This document shows, one piece after another, positions 7,332 to 14,819 of a stretch of DNA of 21,036 nt. The translations under genes were made by a program, and so were the position numbers. Source of the DNA: Atopobium sp. (GTDB lineage: Bacteria; Actinomycetota; Coriobacteriia; Coriobacteriales; Atopobiaceae); assembly GCA_015258715.1 (NCBI GenBank), contig JABZHR010000017.1:1-21036 (forward strand). Reading direction: 5' to 3'. Below the pieces are notes generated by a model, which made no database searches, was not told where the DNA came from, and saw only the letters and a program-made list of their open reading frames with translations. Position 1 is the stretch's first letter; each line of letters opens with the position of its first letter.

Positions 7332-8396
7332 ATGTCGCTTTCAATTGGTATCGTTGGCCTGCCAAACGTTGGTAAATCCACGCTGTTCACCGCGCTGACT
7401 CGCAAGGGTGGTCTGGCCGCAAACTATCCGTTTGCCACCATCGACCCTAACGTGGGCATCGTTGACGTGCCCGACGCAAGGCTCCAGAAGCTGGCCGAGA
7501 TTGTCAATCCTGGCCGTATCATGCCTGCAACCGTTGAGTTTGTGGACATCGCTGGCCTGGTTAAGGGCGCAAACGAGGGAGAGGGTCTAGGCAACCAGTT
7601 TCTGGCAAACATTCGCAACACCGACGCTATCTGCGAGGTTGTTCGTTACTTCAAAGATCCCGATGTCATCCACGTTGAGGGCCGCGTCAATCCTGACGAG
7701 GACGTGGACATCATCCAGACGGAGCTCATCCTCGCTGACCTGGGCACCATTGAGCGCGCCTTGCCTAAGCTGGAGAAAGAGGCCAAGCGCGATAAAGACC
7801 TCCAGCCCAAGCTCAACGTGGCTAAGCGCCTTCAGGAATGGCTGAATGAGGGCAATCGCGCCGCTGACATGGAGATGACCGACGAGGAGCGCCTGGCTGC
7901 TCGCGATCTCTTCCTACTTACCATGAAGCCAATCCTGTACGTCGCAAACGTCGATGAGGACATGCTTACCGAGCCGGCTCCTGTTATTAACGGCGTTCAG
8001 TCCATCCCTGTTTGTGCAGGCGTCGAGGCTGAGCTTGCTGACCTTGATCCAGAGGAGGCTGCAGAGTACCTGGAGTCCCTGGGACTTGAGCACTCCGGCC
8101 TGGAGACGCTTGCTCAGGCAGCATACAAGCTGCTTGGCCTGCAGAGCTACTTCACCGCTGGCCCTATGGAGGTCAGGGCGTGGACCGTCCGCATTGGCGC
8201 TAAGGCTCCCGAGGCCGCCGGCGTCATCCATTCCGATTTTGAGCGCGGCTTCATCAAGGCTGAGGTTGCCAGCTACAACGATTACGTTGAGCTGGGCGGC
8301 GAGGCCGGCTGCAAGACTGCGGGCAAACTACGCATCGAGGGCAAGGAGTACGTGGTCGAGGACGGCGACGTCATGCATTTCCGCTTTAACGTCTAA
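7332..8396 (+). CDS. ychF: Ribosome-binding ATPase YchF (Obg-like)
   Basis: YchF/OLA1 is a cytoplasmic P-loop ATPase of the Obg family that binds ribosomes and is tied to translation and oxidative-stress responses. The 354 residues match the family's usual ~360. The P-loop GLPNVGKST is at residues 9-17, and the switch region is DIAGLVKGANEGEGLGNQFL. In place of the GTP-specific NKxD there is NVDE at 206-209, the NxxE form that explains the preference for ATP in this family. The C-terminal TGS domain includes AGPMEVRAWTVRIGAKAPEAAGVIH and ends EYVVEDGDVMHFRFNV. AGAGGA at 7321-7326 supports the ATG. The gene ends in its own strong terminator. Confidence 0.96.
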   Translation: MSLSIGIVGLPNVGKSTLFTALTRKGGLAANYPFATIDPNVGIVDVPDARLQKLAEIVNPGRIMPATVEFVDIAGLVKGANEGEGLGNQFLANIRNTDAICEVVRYFKDPDVIHVEGRVNPDEDVDIIQTELILADLGTIERALPKLEKEAKRDKDLQPKLNVAKRLQEWLNEGNRAADMEMTDEERLAARDLFLLTMKPILYVANVDEDMLTEPAPVINGVQSIPVCAGVEAELADLDPEEAAEYLESLGLEHSGLETLAQAAYKLLGLQSYFTAGPMEVRAWTVRIGAKAPEAAGVIHSDFERGFIKAEVASYNDYVELGGEAGCKTAGKLRIEGKEYVVEDGDVMHFRFNV

Positions 8397-8423
8397 GCCA
8401 CAAAACTGCTGACAGTTAACATG

Positions 8424-8459
8424 AAACGGGCGAGAAGATCGGTCTTCTCGCCCGTTTTT
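8424..8459 (+). terminator. Terminator after ychF built from GGCGAGAA/TTCTCGCC
   Basis: A perfect 15-bp stem (8424-8438 with 8443-8457) with loop TCGG is followed by more T residues. Both arms contain the octamer GGCGAGAA (8429-8436, and its complement at 8445-8452). It may also stop the convergent gene on the other strand, where the T-run is short. Confidence 0.92.
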
Positions 8460-8505
8460 GTGTGGGGTGGGGTAGCGCGCTGCGTGGCGCACGCCGTAGC
8501 GGGCC

Positions 8506-8547
8506 GCGCGTCGCGCGTCGCGGGTCGCGCGTCGCGGGTTGCGAGCC
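8506..8547. repeat. Six 7-bp tandem repeats
   Basis: Degenerate units of GCG(C/G)GTC, with a last unit GCGAGCC, sit directly beside the stop codon of the convergent gene that begins at 8549. The array is strongly G+C-rich. Confidence 0.7.
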
Positions 8548-8548
8548 G

Positions 8549-10237
8549 TTAGCGCTTTGGGGCCTGATCGGTGCCCAGAACCACGGTGATGTCCACGTCG
8601 GTGGGATAGGAGCCGTCGTTTGCCTTGATGTTAGCAGTAGGGATGTCCAGCGCTTTTGCAACGCCAACGGCCTTTGCCAGGCCCGTACGCGTGCCGTCGT
8701 AGATGATAATCGAGTCGGTTGGATGCTCCAGAGAGCTGTCGGCGTAAGCGGTGTAGCCCTTAGTCTTCAGGATGCCAGCCTTCTGAGCGGCTAGTCCTTG
8801 AACGTCGGTGCCATTGAGCACGGCAACTTCACCGGTGTAGTCCGGCTTGATGCTGTCGATAGCTGAAGGGTCTCCTCCGACGGTACCCACAACGCCTGTG
8901 GTTTCGTCGGTACTTGCATCCTCCAGAGGAGGCAGCGCCTGGTTCACGCGGTCCATCATAGTCTTCCACGCGCTCTTATCGACAATCTCATACCACACGT
9001 CATCAATGAGCTCGGACGTCGTGGGCGTACGCGCAGAATACATATCCTTGGACGTATCCATGCCCCTAAACGACATGGCCAGTCCCACAATATCGGTAAC
9101 GTTGAAGTCAGTAGTTACGCTCTCGGCCATGGTAGATACGGCGCCCGACATAGAAACGGGGTCCAGCTGGAGGACTTTCTTGGCAATAGCTGTCAGAATC
9201 ATGCGCTGGTTAGCCGCGCGGTAGAAGTCGCCTGCGCCGTAGTTGTCGTATGCGTGACGACTGCGAGAAAGGCCGAGCGCTTGCTGGCCGTTGAGCTGTT
9301 GCTCGCCGGCAGGAAGGTCGATGCCTGAGTACTGCATGTCAGAAACAGCAACGGGCAGGTTGACCGTAATGCCGCCGATGGAGTCCACAATCTTGGTAAA
9401 CGACTCAAAGTCTACCTCGGCGTAGTGCGAGATGTTGACGTTGGCCAGCTTGGAAACGGCCTCGACCATTCCGGATGCGCCGCCATAGCTGTATGCGGAG
9501 TTAATCTTCTGCTTTCCGTGTTCTCCCAGGTCAACCATAGTGTCTCGAGGAATGGAAATCAGGGTAATCTTCTTGTTCTTGGGGTCTACGCGAGCCAGAA
9601 TGATAGTGTCGGCGCGGAAGTTTGCGTCGGAATCACCCCAGTTCTCTGCACGCCCCTCGTCCTTATCCACGCCCAGAAGCAGCATGTAGAACGGGTCAGA
9701 CGGAGCAACCTGTACCAGCGTTGCCTGCAGGTTTGCGTCCAAGCCCTGACGGAGCTTTGAGTTAGTATCCAGCATCCACCACGCAAACGCTACGCCTGCT
9801 ACCAGCAGCAACGTGCCCAGAATGCCGGCAAAGATCTTCAGACCACGACCGCGAGAAGAACCTTGGCGCTTCTTGGAATATGCGCCCACGCCTTCGGCGC
9901 GCGAAGGCGCATGGCTCACGGCACCCGCTCGATGTGCAGCAAAGTGGGTGTGTTTTTGCTGCTGAACTGGGGCTTCTTCGGGCCACTCATCGCCGACGTT
10001 GGTCTGGCCAATCAAAGGCTCGCGCGTAAACCTGGAGCCGTGGGATTCGTGATTGTTGCGTGCAGAACTTGCACCTGCGCTTCGAACGCTGCCCAGCGTG
10101 CGAGGCTGATATGCGCCCTGATTATAAGCGTCATAATCGTCCTGTGCGAAGTCCTCTGTATCGTACTCAGGGGTATCTTCGTACCTATCACGGCTGTTGT
10201 GACCGTGATTCTGAGATGAATGTGACCTTCTGGCCAT
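8549..10237 (-). CDS. LytR-CpsA-Psr (LCP) family cell-wall ligase with LytR_C domain
   Basis: LCP enzymes sit at the outer face of the membrane and transfer wall polymers such as teichoic acids or capsule from a lipid carrier to peptidoglycan. In the 562-residue form the N-terminal ~130 residues are polar and disordered-looking (His/Ser/Asp/Tyr-rich) and presumably cytoplasmic. One membrane helix follows at about 133-156. The LCP domain shows FYMLLLGVDKDEG, FRADTIILARVD, ISIPRDTMVD, KINSAYSYGG, VDSIGGITVNL and LSRSRHAYDNYGAGDFYRAANQR, with the conserved Arg and Asp residues that bind the phospho-lipid. The end (EVAVLNGTDVQGLA to VVLGTD) is a LytR_C domain. I chose the ATG at 10237 because AAAGGAG lies 5 nt before it; an in-frame ATG at 10273 lacks such a site. 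A glycosyl-polymer cluster is not visible nearby. Confidence 0.93.
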   Translation of the reverse strand: MARRSHSSQNHGHNSRDRYEDTPEYDTEDFAQDDYDAYNQGAYQPRTLGSVRSAGASSARNNHESHGSRFTREPLIGQTNVGDEWPEEAPVQQQKHTHFAAHRAGAVSHAPSRAEGVGAYSKKRQGSSRGRGLKIFAGILGTLLLVAGVAFAWWMLDTNSKLRQGLDANLQATLVQVAPSDPFYMLLLGVDKDEGRAENWGDSDANFRADTIILARVDPKNKKITLISIPRDTMVDLGEHGKQKINSAYSYGGASGMVEAVSKLANVNISHYAEVDFESFTKIVDSIGGITVNLPVAVSDMQYSGIDLPAGEQQLNGQQALGLSRSRHAYDNYGAGDFYRAANQRMILTAIAKKVLQLDPVSMSGAVSTMAESVTTDFNVTDIVGLAMSFRGMDTSKDMYSARTPTTSELIDDVWYEIVDKSAWKTMMDRVNQALPPLEDASTDETTGVVGTVGGDPSAIDSIKPDYTGEVAVLNGTDVQGLAAQKAGILKTKGYTAYADSSLEHPTDSIIIYDGTRTGLAKAVGVAKALDIPTANIKANDGSYPTDVDITVVLGTDQAPKR

Positions 10238-10259
10238 TGGGGCTCCTTTGTGTTTAATC

Positions 10260-10311
10260 TGCGTTTTGCCCAATGCGTTTTGTCAATCATCTACTATACG
10301 CAATTTTGCGT
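10260..10311 (-). promoter_or_regulatory. Possible control region of the LCP gene
   Basis: Two direct copies of TGCGTTTTG (10260-10268 and 10274-10282, 14 bp apart) are followed by the dyad ACGCAA-TT-TTGCGT (10298-10311). TATAGT on the - strand (10293-10298) could be a -10 box. These are plausible operator-type repeats, but the promoter itself is weakly defined. Confidence 0.3.
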
Positions 10312-10341
10312 CTTTGTGCTGCATAGAAACAAACCTGCCAC

Positions 10342-10374
10342 AAAAAATCCCCGCTTCAACGTGTGAAGCGGGGA
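10342..10374 (-). terminator. Terminator of the proximal LPXTG adhesin gene
   Basis: A perfect 11-bp stem, TCCCCGCTTCA (10348-10358) with 10364-10374, has a 5-nt loop and is followed on the - strand by six U residues (10342-10347). It lies 83 bp past the adhesin stop and separates it from the LCP gene. Confidence 0.9.
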
Positions 10375-10456
10375 TGTGTGCGAGAAGTTCGTGGAGCTTG
10401 GCGCGAGAAGTACGAGCAACTTTTGCTCATGTCGTTACTTACTGCGCAACGCTGCC

Positions 10457-12271
10457 TTACTTACGGCGATCCTTCAGAGCATAGCCAAGCGTGGTAATAA
10501 CGCTGCCCACGGTAGCTACTGCAACAAGAGCAATCTCGGAGAAGTCGCCAGTCTCAGGAAGCTTAGGCTGCTTCTTCTTTGGCTTCTTTGGAGTCTCTGA
10601 TGGAGGAGTTGCAGGTGGGGTGTTTGGCGGCGTATTTGGAGGCGTGGTAGGAGGAGTGTTTGGTGGAATCTCGGTGTTGGTAACCGTGAAGCCATCAGTC
10701 TGGTTGCCCGAGACTGCGCTGGTATATCCAGCAGGAACGTTCTCTTCTACTACGGTGTAAGCAATAACGTGACCGTCTGTTGCATCGTTGCGGAGAAGAC
10801 CGCTAAATGTTGCAGCCCAGTTATTGGTCTGGTCAAGTGTGACTGTCTCGGTGCTAGCAACGCCGTCTTTGTAGAGCCTGACGGTAACAGGACCGCCGAC
10901 AGTTCCCACCCAGGTCTTGTTGACTTGTACGTCAACTGTTGGGGTCTTCTCGTCTTCGACGGTCTTAATAACGCCGGTGGTTGCAGAAACGGTGAGGTTA
11001 TACGTATCGGTATTGAGCTGGTAGCCAGCAGGAGCGGTAATCTCCTGAACGTTGTAGGTGCCAGCAGGGAGCTTCTCGGTGGTAGCGGTACCATCTTCAC
11101 CAGTGGTAATAGTCCAGGTCTTGGATGGATCAGTGGTGCTGGTCACCTTAAAGACTGCACCCGCAAGCTTGGTGTTGTGGTCGTTCTTATCAACCTTAAT
11201 GATACGGATACGAGCGATGATGGTAGAAGTACCTTCTCCGCCGGAAGTTGCGTTGCGATATACCCAATCGGAGCGGTACTCAGGGTTGTCGGAGTACATG
11301 GTAATGAGGTTACGCAGGGCAACACCAGGTACATAGGTGGTGCGATAGGTGAACTTAAAGCTCTGACCGTTGCTGAGGTCTAAGCCAGAAAGGTCAAGAT
11401 CAAACGACTGTCCATCAGGAGAAATGGTGAGCATACCTGGGGTAATAGGAATGCGAGTTGCAGTTCCTGGAATGGTTGAGCCGTACTCATCAAAGCGAGC
11501 GCTCCAAAGCTCAAAGGTTCCTGGAACATAGGTAATCTCGGAAGGAAGGTCGCCGCCGCCCTGGTCGGATAGCTGGTCGTGTAGACGGACGTTGTGGAAG
11601 TTACCACCAGAGTAGTTGATGCGGCCGGTCCACTGGATTTCGTTAGCGTTACCATCGATAATCTTGCCCCACTTGGAGAGGTACTCAGTACCAATGGTGC
11701 CAGGAGCGGTGACGTCAAACGTTACAGGAACAGGGCTGCCAGAGACAGTAAAGATAAAAGATTTACCGGTACCTGTCTGAACGCGCTGTGAATCAATGGT
11801 AAAGCCAAGGCGAGCGGTACCGCGCAGGTCAGTGTGGTTGTTAACGTAGTCGGTAAAGACAACACGCATGTTTCCACCAAAACCATCGGTACCAGGGGTG
11901 ACGTGAGCTACTGCCATGACCTCGCCGGTTGCTGCATCGGTGATGTTAAAGGTAGACGCAGGATGAGCTGCGGTAAACCTCATCTCGTTAGGGAGGGTGA
12001 CGTCAAAGTAATCGCCCGGCTCTACGTTAGCGTTTGCAGAGGCGTCCCACGTCATAGCAATGGCATACACATTTGCCTTGTTAACAACGGTAGTTGGATT
12101 GCCAAAACGATCTTCAACTCTAAAGTCTGTAATGGTTGCGACAACCGCTTTAGGGGTGCCTGTAGCAGCTTCAGTGCTTGCAGTCTCAGCAAAAGCTGAT
12201 TTTGCCGCAAGCGGAAGCGCCAGGACCAGCATGAAGACAAAACTTAACAGCTTAAACAGTCGTTTGTTCAT
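10457..12271 (-). CDS. LPXTG-anchored surface adhesin with two Cna_B/SpaA-type domains (copy 1)
   Basis: A 604-residue secreted, wall-anchored protein. A signal peptide covers residues 1-28 (cut after SAFA). Residues ~30-350 resemble the paired Ig-like adhesin modules of Cna/Sdr-type MSCRAMMs, with GDYFDVTLP, VFTDYV and a collagen-binding-like INYSGGNFHNVRLHDQL. Two isopeptide-forming domains follow: a SpaA type at 355-444 (IIKVDK with Lys359; Glu410 in the YxxxExxAPxGY motif) and a Cna_B type at 445-532 (Lys452, Glu509). A proline repeat (PP, then NTPP/TTPP/ATPP units, 536-557) spans the wall. The sorting signal is LPETG (571-575), then a hydrophobic segment and KDRRK. The start is supported by AAAGGAG. 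It is single-domain-order identical to the gene at 12735. It may be an adhesin or pilus component; the ligand is unknown. Confidence 0.92.
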   Translation of the reverse strand: MNKRLFKLLSFVFMLVLALPLAAKSAFAETASTEAATGTPKAVVATITDFRVEDRFGNPTTVVNKANVYAIAMTWDASANANVEPGDYFDVTLPNEMRFTAAHPASTFNITDAATGEVMAVAHVTPGTDGFGGNMRVVFTDYVNNHTDLRGTARLGFTIDSQRVQTGTGKSFIFTVSGSPVPVTFDVTAPGTIGTEYLSKWGKIIDGNANEIQWTGRINYSGGNFHNVRLHDQLSDQGGGDLPSEITYVPGTFELWSARFDEYGSTIPGTATRIPITPGMLTISPDGQSFDLDLSGLDLSNGQSFKFTYRTTYVPGVALRNLITMYSDNPEYRSDWVYRNATSGGEGTSTIIARIRIIKVDKNDHNTKLAGAVFKVTSTTDPSKTWTITTGEDGTATTEKLPAGTYNVQEITAPAGYQLNTDTYNLTVSATTGVIKTVEDEKTPTVDVQVNKTWVGTVGGPVTVRLYKDGVASTETVTLDQTNNWAATFSGLLRNDATDGHVIAYTVVEENVPAGYTSAVSGNQTDGFTVTNTEIPPNTPPTTPPNTPPNTPPATPPSETPKKPKKKQPKLPETGDFSEIALVAVATVGSVITTLGYALKDRRK

Positions 12272-12642
12272 CAGGACTCCTTTGCAATAGATACGTCTAT
12301 TCTCACCTATTACAAAGAGAATTTATTTGAGATTCTGTATATATTTATATAGCTTTTTTAAAGTTCAAATATTTATGCAGGTACAAGGAATTTATCGATT
12401 CTTTTTCCAATACCTTTTAAATAAAGTACAGGTAAATTCACAGGTTCTTCACAATTGTTCACAACAAACATTCCGCACTATGTGCAGCTTAACGTAATAA
12501 AAATGGATAAATATTACTCCTAATAAATCTAAATGCTGGACATTAGTCACTTTTTATACGTGATTCCGAATAGGTCATTTTTCTGTATGCAATTAAGGAG
12601 GCGAGAAGTTCTGTGGAGTCTTGCAAAAGAGACGGTTTTCTC
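12272..12642. other. A+T-rich intergenic stretch between the two adhesin genes
   Basis: This gap of about 370 bp is strongly A+T-rich near 12300-12420 and must hold the promoter of the proximal adhesin on the - strand. Several TATA-like runs make it impossible to choose one. At 12600-12645 it contains an inverted pair of GGCGAGAA motifs 30 bp apart. No gene is visible. Confidence 0.5.
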
Positions 12643-12645
12643 GCC

Positions 12646-12683
12646 AAAAAAAGAACGCCTTGCCACGAGGACAAGACGTTCTT
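12646..12683 (-). terminator. Terminator of the distal LPXTG adhesin gene
   Basis: On the - strand a 12-bp stem (12672-12683 with 12651-12662, one G-U pair) and a 9-nt loop run into a U tract (12646-12650). It lies 52 bp past the stop at 12735. Confidence 0.88.
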
Positions 12684-12734
12684 GTAACGTTGTGTGAAGC
12701 TGCGCGTCTGTGCTGCTACGATTGCGCGTCAGGC

Positions 12735-14438
12735 TTACTTGCGACGCTTAAGCGCAACTGCGCTGCCCAGTGCTGCCAAAGATCCAAAGAGGACGCCTGC
12801 AACAGAAGATGCATCTCCGGTGTAGGGGAGGTTGGACTTATTGCGAGTCTTAGCAGGCTTCTCTGGAGTTGGAGGAACCTGGGTGTTGGTAACTACAAAG
12901 CCCTGAGTTGCGTCGCCCGTAATCTGGCTGGTGTAGCCGGCTACCTCGTCTTCAGAGATGGTGTAGGTAATCTCGGAGCCGTCAGCAGCATAAGCCTCAA
13001 GACCTGTGAAGGAATCCTGCCAGTTGTTGTCAGAGCTCAAGGTAAGGGTCTTGCCGGTGTCAACGCCGTTTGCAAGCAGGTGAACAGTTACCGCTCCACC
13101 CTCTGCGCCATTCCAGACTTTCTGTACAGGGATGTCTGCGTGAGCGTTCTTCTTGTTCTCAATAATCTTGATAGTGCCGGACTGATTGTCAACGTTTACG
13201 GTGTAAACGGTGGTGTCGCGCACGTAACCATCTGGAGCAGTGAGCTCTTCGATGGTGTAGGAGCCGGTAGTGAGCCTCTCGGAGGTTGCAGTTCCGTCGG
13301 CGCCTGTAGTAAGAGTCCAAGTATTAGCTGGGTTAGCAACGCTTGTTACCTTAAAAGTTGCGCCTGGAAGCTGGGTAGTTGCGTTGTCAGCATCAACCTT
13401 GATGATGCGGATGCGGCCGACAAGATTGCCGATTGCGGCGCCGGAGTTGTTTGGAGAGTAGTAGGTAAAGCCAATCTCGCTTCTTGGAGCACCGCCAGCA
13501 TTGGTAAGCACGCCATAGTTATGCAGAGCCATACCTGGGATAAAGGTGGTGCGATACTGCAGGAGGTAACGCTGGCCCTGGGAGAAGTCAACGCCGCTCA
13601 GGTTGAGGTGGTAGGAGTGACCGTCAGCTGCAATAGAAAGTGCGCCATTAGGAATGGTGACCTCCTGAAGGTTGCTGTAGTTACCCGTTCCATCAAAGTC
13701 TGCGCGATAGAGGTGGAAAGAGTTGGCAATGTAGGTTACAGAAGCTGGCAGGTCGCCACCGTTTCTATCAGAGAGGGAGTCAGAGAACTCAACACCAGTC
13801 ATGTGAGCAGCGGAGTAGTTAAGACGAACGTACCAAAGTACCTCGGACTCAGTGCCGGTAACAGGGCCGCCCCACTTGTTGAGCCACTCCTGGCCAATAG
13901 TGTTCTTTGGACGAACAATCATGTTGAGAGGAACAGCGGTGCCGTTAACGCCAAAGTCAATGTGGGTGTTGTCACCTGCGTTGATAGCATCGCGGTCGTA
14001 GAGAGCGGACAGCGAGAAAGTACCCTTAATCTGAGTGTGGGTGTTTGCATAGTCTGTATAAACAACATGCAGGGTACCGCCGAAGATGCTACCTGCTGCT
14101 GGAGTTGGGTAAGCCCACGCTACGGTTGCGCCGTTAGGATCTTTAACTTCAATTGGAGTTGTGTTTTGTGTGGCTGTGAACTGGACTTTATCGGGCAGAG
14201 TAATATCAAAATAGTCACCTTCTGCCACGGTAGATGCGGTAGATTCCCAGTTAATTGTAATATGGTACAGATTATCAGTGGTAATCTCATTTACTGGTGT
14301 ATAGGTATCATCAGCCACAGACATGCTGGTAATTTGAACCGGTGAAACAGTTGCAGCAGAAGCGAATGTTGTCACAAAAGTAACAACAATCATAAATGGC
14401 ACAAGAAATGCACCTAGTCTGACCAGTACTTTTTTCAT
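12735..14438 (-). CDS. LPXTG-anchored surface adhesin with two Cna_B/SpaA-type domains (copy 2)
   Basis: A 567-residue paralogue of the neighbouring adhesin. The signal peptide is residues 1-28 (ends FASA). The Ig-like adhesin region (~30-340) shares EGDYFDITLP, YTDYANTHTQIKGTFSL, the GxEWLNKWG motif and LNYSAAHMTGVEFSDSLSDRNGGDLP with copy 1. A SpaA-type domain at 343-432 (Lys347, Glu398) and a Cna_B-type domain at 433-518 (Lys440, Glu496) should each hold an internal Lys-Asn/Asp isopeptide bond. A short 18-residue spacer replaces the long proline stalk of copy 1. The sorting signal LPYTG (537-541), a hydrophobic segment and KRRK end the protein. GGAG lies 8-9 nt before the ATG. It is a tandem duplicate, well diverged, with its own terminator. 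No sortase gene is in the window. Confidence 0.92.
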   Translation of the reverse strand: MKKVLVRLGAFLVPFMIVVTFVTTFASAATVSPVQITSMSVADDTYTPVNEITTDNLYHITINWESTASTVAEGDYFDITLPDKVQFTATQNTTPIEVKDPNGATVAWAYPTPAAGSIFGGTLHVVYTDYANTHTQIKGTFSLSALYDRDAINAGDNTHIDFGVNGTAVPLNMIVRPKNTIGQEWLNKWGGPVTGTESEVLWYVRLNYSAAHMTGVEFSDSLSDRNGGDLPASVTYIANSFHLYRADFDGTGNYSNLQEVTIPNGALSIAADGHSYHLNLSGVDFSQGQRYLLQYRTTFIPGMALHNYGVLTNAGGAPRSEIGFTYYSPNNSGAAIGNLVGRIRIIKVDADNATTQLPGATFKVTSVANPANTWTLTTGADGTATSERLTTGSYTIEELTAPDGYVRDTTVYTVNVDNQSGTIKIIENKKNAHADIPVQKVWNGAEGGAVTVHLLANGVDTGKTLTLSSDNNWQDSFTGLEAYAADGSEITYTISEDEVAGYTSQITGDATQGFVVTNTQVPPTPEKPAKTRNKSNLPYTGDASSVAGVLFGSLAALGSAVALKRRK

Positions 14439-14819
14439 AAACCAAACTCCAATTCGTCTTGCGAGCGTGAGAAAATTATTGCAGATAGATACTTAAAAAC
14501 TGTTACCAGTCTTGGTCGTCACAAAACAATTACATTTCAAAACACCGTACTTTTGACCTGCTCTTCTCGCCATATTCTATGTTTTTAAATTGTTAGAAAT
14601 TAGTAGCATTTCTCGTCAAATTATAGAACTTTGCCGTCTTTTGTTCGTACAGAATAAGAAGACTTTTTGGCGCACACAATCTCTCGTGATGTTAATGGCT
14701 GGTTGAAGGTATTATTAATAGCAATAAATTCGTGGTAGAGATATGTGCCCATACGTGCGGTAGTGCGCGCCGGTGCAGAATCTAAGAGTGACCGGGAAAC
14801 CGGAGAAGCGGAGTCATGC
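14439..14819. promoter_or_regulatory. Divergent intergenic region between the adhesin and guaA
   Basis: This A+T-rich gap must carry the adhesin promoter (- strand) and the guaA promoter (+ strand). TTGAAG (14703-14708) and TAAATT (14725-14730), 16 bp apart, are a weak guaA candidate. One TTCTCGCC octamer is at 14564-14571. A GNRA-type hairpin, CCGG-GAAA-CCGG (14792-14803), stands 6 nt before the guaA ribosome site. No purine-riboswitch core is recognisable. Confidence 0.4.

Noticed and set aside
8424..8459. Dedicated terminator for the LCP gene on the - strand
   Set aside because: It lies over 90 bp past that stop and has only a short U run in that direction, so it is assigned to ychF with possible dual use.
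12621..14345. A 574-codon open frame on the + strand opposite the second adhesin
   Set aside because: It is a shadow of the adhesin's codon pattern: Cys-rich with no domain, no ribosome site, and fully antisense to a well-supported gene.
14439..14819. Purine riboswitch before guaA
   Set aside because: No conserved three-way-junction core or loop sequences of the purine aptamer could be found.
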